A DNA stretch of 6,547 nt from Flaviramulus sp. (GTDB lineage Bacteria; Bacteroidota; Bacteroidia; Flavobacteriales; Flavobacteriaceae), in the NCBI GenBank assembly GCA_023255235.1, contig JALRJA010000119.1, forward strand, positions 1 through 6,547, read 5' to 3'. Below, piece after piece: positions 6,194-6,547 of this stretch. A program made the translations under genes and the position numbers. How positions within the stretch are numbered: position 1 is the first letter of the stretch; every line of letters begins with the position of its first letter. The notes under the pieces were generated by a model that was given only the letters and a program-made list of their open reading frames with translations, ran no database searches and had not been told where the DNA came from.

Positions 6194-6436
6194 GTACTTT
6201 TACCAAGTCAAGGAGCAATTATATTATACAGCAATTTACTTTCAAGAGATTACAAATACACTATTGGTGAGCGTCTAAAGTCAGAAACACTTAATCTCTT
6301 GTTAATTCTTAATTTTGGGGTAATGAGGCATTTTAGTTCTTATAAAATTTGGAAACGACAAGTTTTAAAACTACTTAATAGCTTTAAAATACCTTTTTTC
6401 ACTTCTAATGAATTCCTGAAATTATCAATAAAAGCC
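6194..6436 (+). pseudogene. Decayed Avd-like four-helix-bundle gene
   Basis: A plus-strand frame is open from 6155 to the window edge. Its best segment, RDYKYTIGERLKSE followed by TLNLLLIL (6245-6310), closely follows the consensus I recall for Avd-like four-helix-bundle proteins, in which a (R)DYKYTLGE+LK-E core leads into a long leucine-rich helix. Avd is the accessory protein that binds the reverse transcriptase in diversity-generating retroelements, though relatives also occur without one. A weaker second match, QVLKLLNSFKI to NEFLKLSIKA (6359-6436), fits the later helices (typically LRLL-DFK then F-LS-KIE). The expected YRAN stretch and the middle helix are not recognisable. No start codon precedes the core, and about 80 residues remain of a family usually near 110-125. 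It therefore looks like a truncated remnant. No reverse transcriptase or template repeat is present in the window. Identification rests on memory of the family consensus. Confidence 0.5.
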
Positions 6437-6440
6437 GTAT

Positions 6441-6547
6441 TTACTGTAATGGTGAAACCACGATCTCTCCATTTTCATCAATATATTTATAAATGCCCTT
6501 TTCTTTTTTATCAATTACAATATTCCAACTCTCGTTTGACTCTATAT
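6441..6547 (-). CDS. 3' end of an unrecognised protein gene (partial)
   Basis: The last 34 codons and stop of a minus-strand gene that continues past the right edge. It ends KKEKGIYKYIDENGEIVVSP then LQ and a TAA at 6441-6443. The charged, tyrosine-containing sequence with alternating beta-strand pattern and a DENGE turn looks like a soluble beta-rich C-terminus. It is preferred over the plus-strand frame, which is also open here, because that frame reads as phenylalanine- and tyrosine-rich nonsense after 6440. The family and function cannot be named from this fragment. Confidence 0.6.
   Translation of the reverse strand, partial: IESNESWNIVIDKKEKGIYKYIDENGEIVVSPLQ

Larger units (their letters stand above)
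5819..6440. other. Gene-poor, decayed stretch upstream of the secreted protein
   Basis: No intact gene is visible in these 622 bases. The part nearest the secreted-protein start (5819-5980) is very AT-rich and should hold its promoter, but no convincing -33/-7 pair was found. A perfect inverted repeat lies at 5921-5944. From 5990 to 6436 there are two oppositely oriented open fragments without usable start codons, listed separately. This pattern suggests old gene debris. Confidence 0.55.

Noticed and set aside
5819..6547. Insertion sequence or transposon around the gene debris
   Set aside because: No transposase motif, terminal inverted repeats or target-site duplication could be found. Short shared words such as AGGCAAAA are too short to count.

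Overview
The window is very AT-rich DNA from a member of the Bacteroidota, most likely a Flavobacteriaceae-type bacterium. The evidence is a C-terminal type IX secretion (T9SS) type A sorting domain on a large secreted protein, an outer-membrane beta-barrel receptor with an N-terminal carboxypeptidase-regulatory-like domain, and the absence of clear Shine-Dalgarno sequences. All intact genes are on the minus strand, so the region reads from right to left.

From right to left: the last 107 bases hold the 3' end of an unrecognised minus-strand gene (6441 to the edge). Facing it on the plus strand is a decayed gene (6194-6436) that resembles the Avd-like four-helix-bundle proteins that accompany diversity-generating retroelements. 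A further unrecognised open fragment (5990-6133) and a 24-bp inverted repeat (5921-5944) lie before an 818-residue secreted protein (3362-5818). That protein has a MAM-like jelly roll, a BNR-associated domain, a parallel beta-helix and a T9SS tail. A likely terminator at 3091-3124 ends this transcription block.

Next comes a two-gene module: a small XRE-family regulator with a cysteine-rich tail (2652-2933), followed 92 bp downstream by a TonB-dependent-type outer-membrane beta-barrel receptor (169-2559). The gap between them carries closely spaced AGTACT-centred palindromes, which are good candidates for the operator of the regulator.

The most notable structure is at the left edge. Just downstream of the receptor lies a broken, nearly identical internal piece of the same XRE gene (48-120). 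It has lost 98 bp exactly between two copies of a 12-bp direct repeat that are still present in the intact gene. The receptor is therefore bracketed by direct repeats of its own regulator gene, with 43 bp perfectly identical. This suggests an XRE-receptor tandem duplication that partly collapsed, or a locus able to lose the receptor by recombination.

No rRNA, tRNA, CRISPR array, complete insertion sequence or replication origin was seen.
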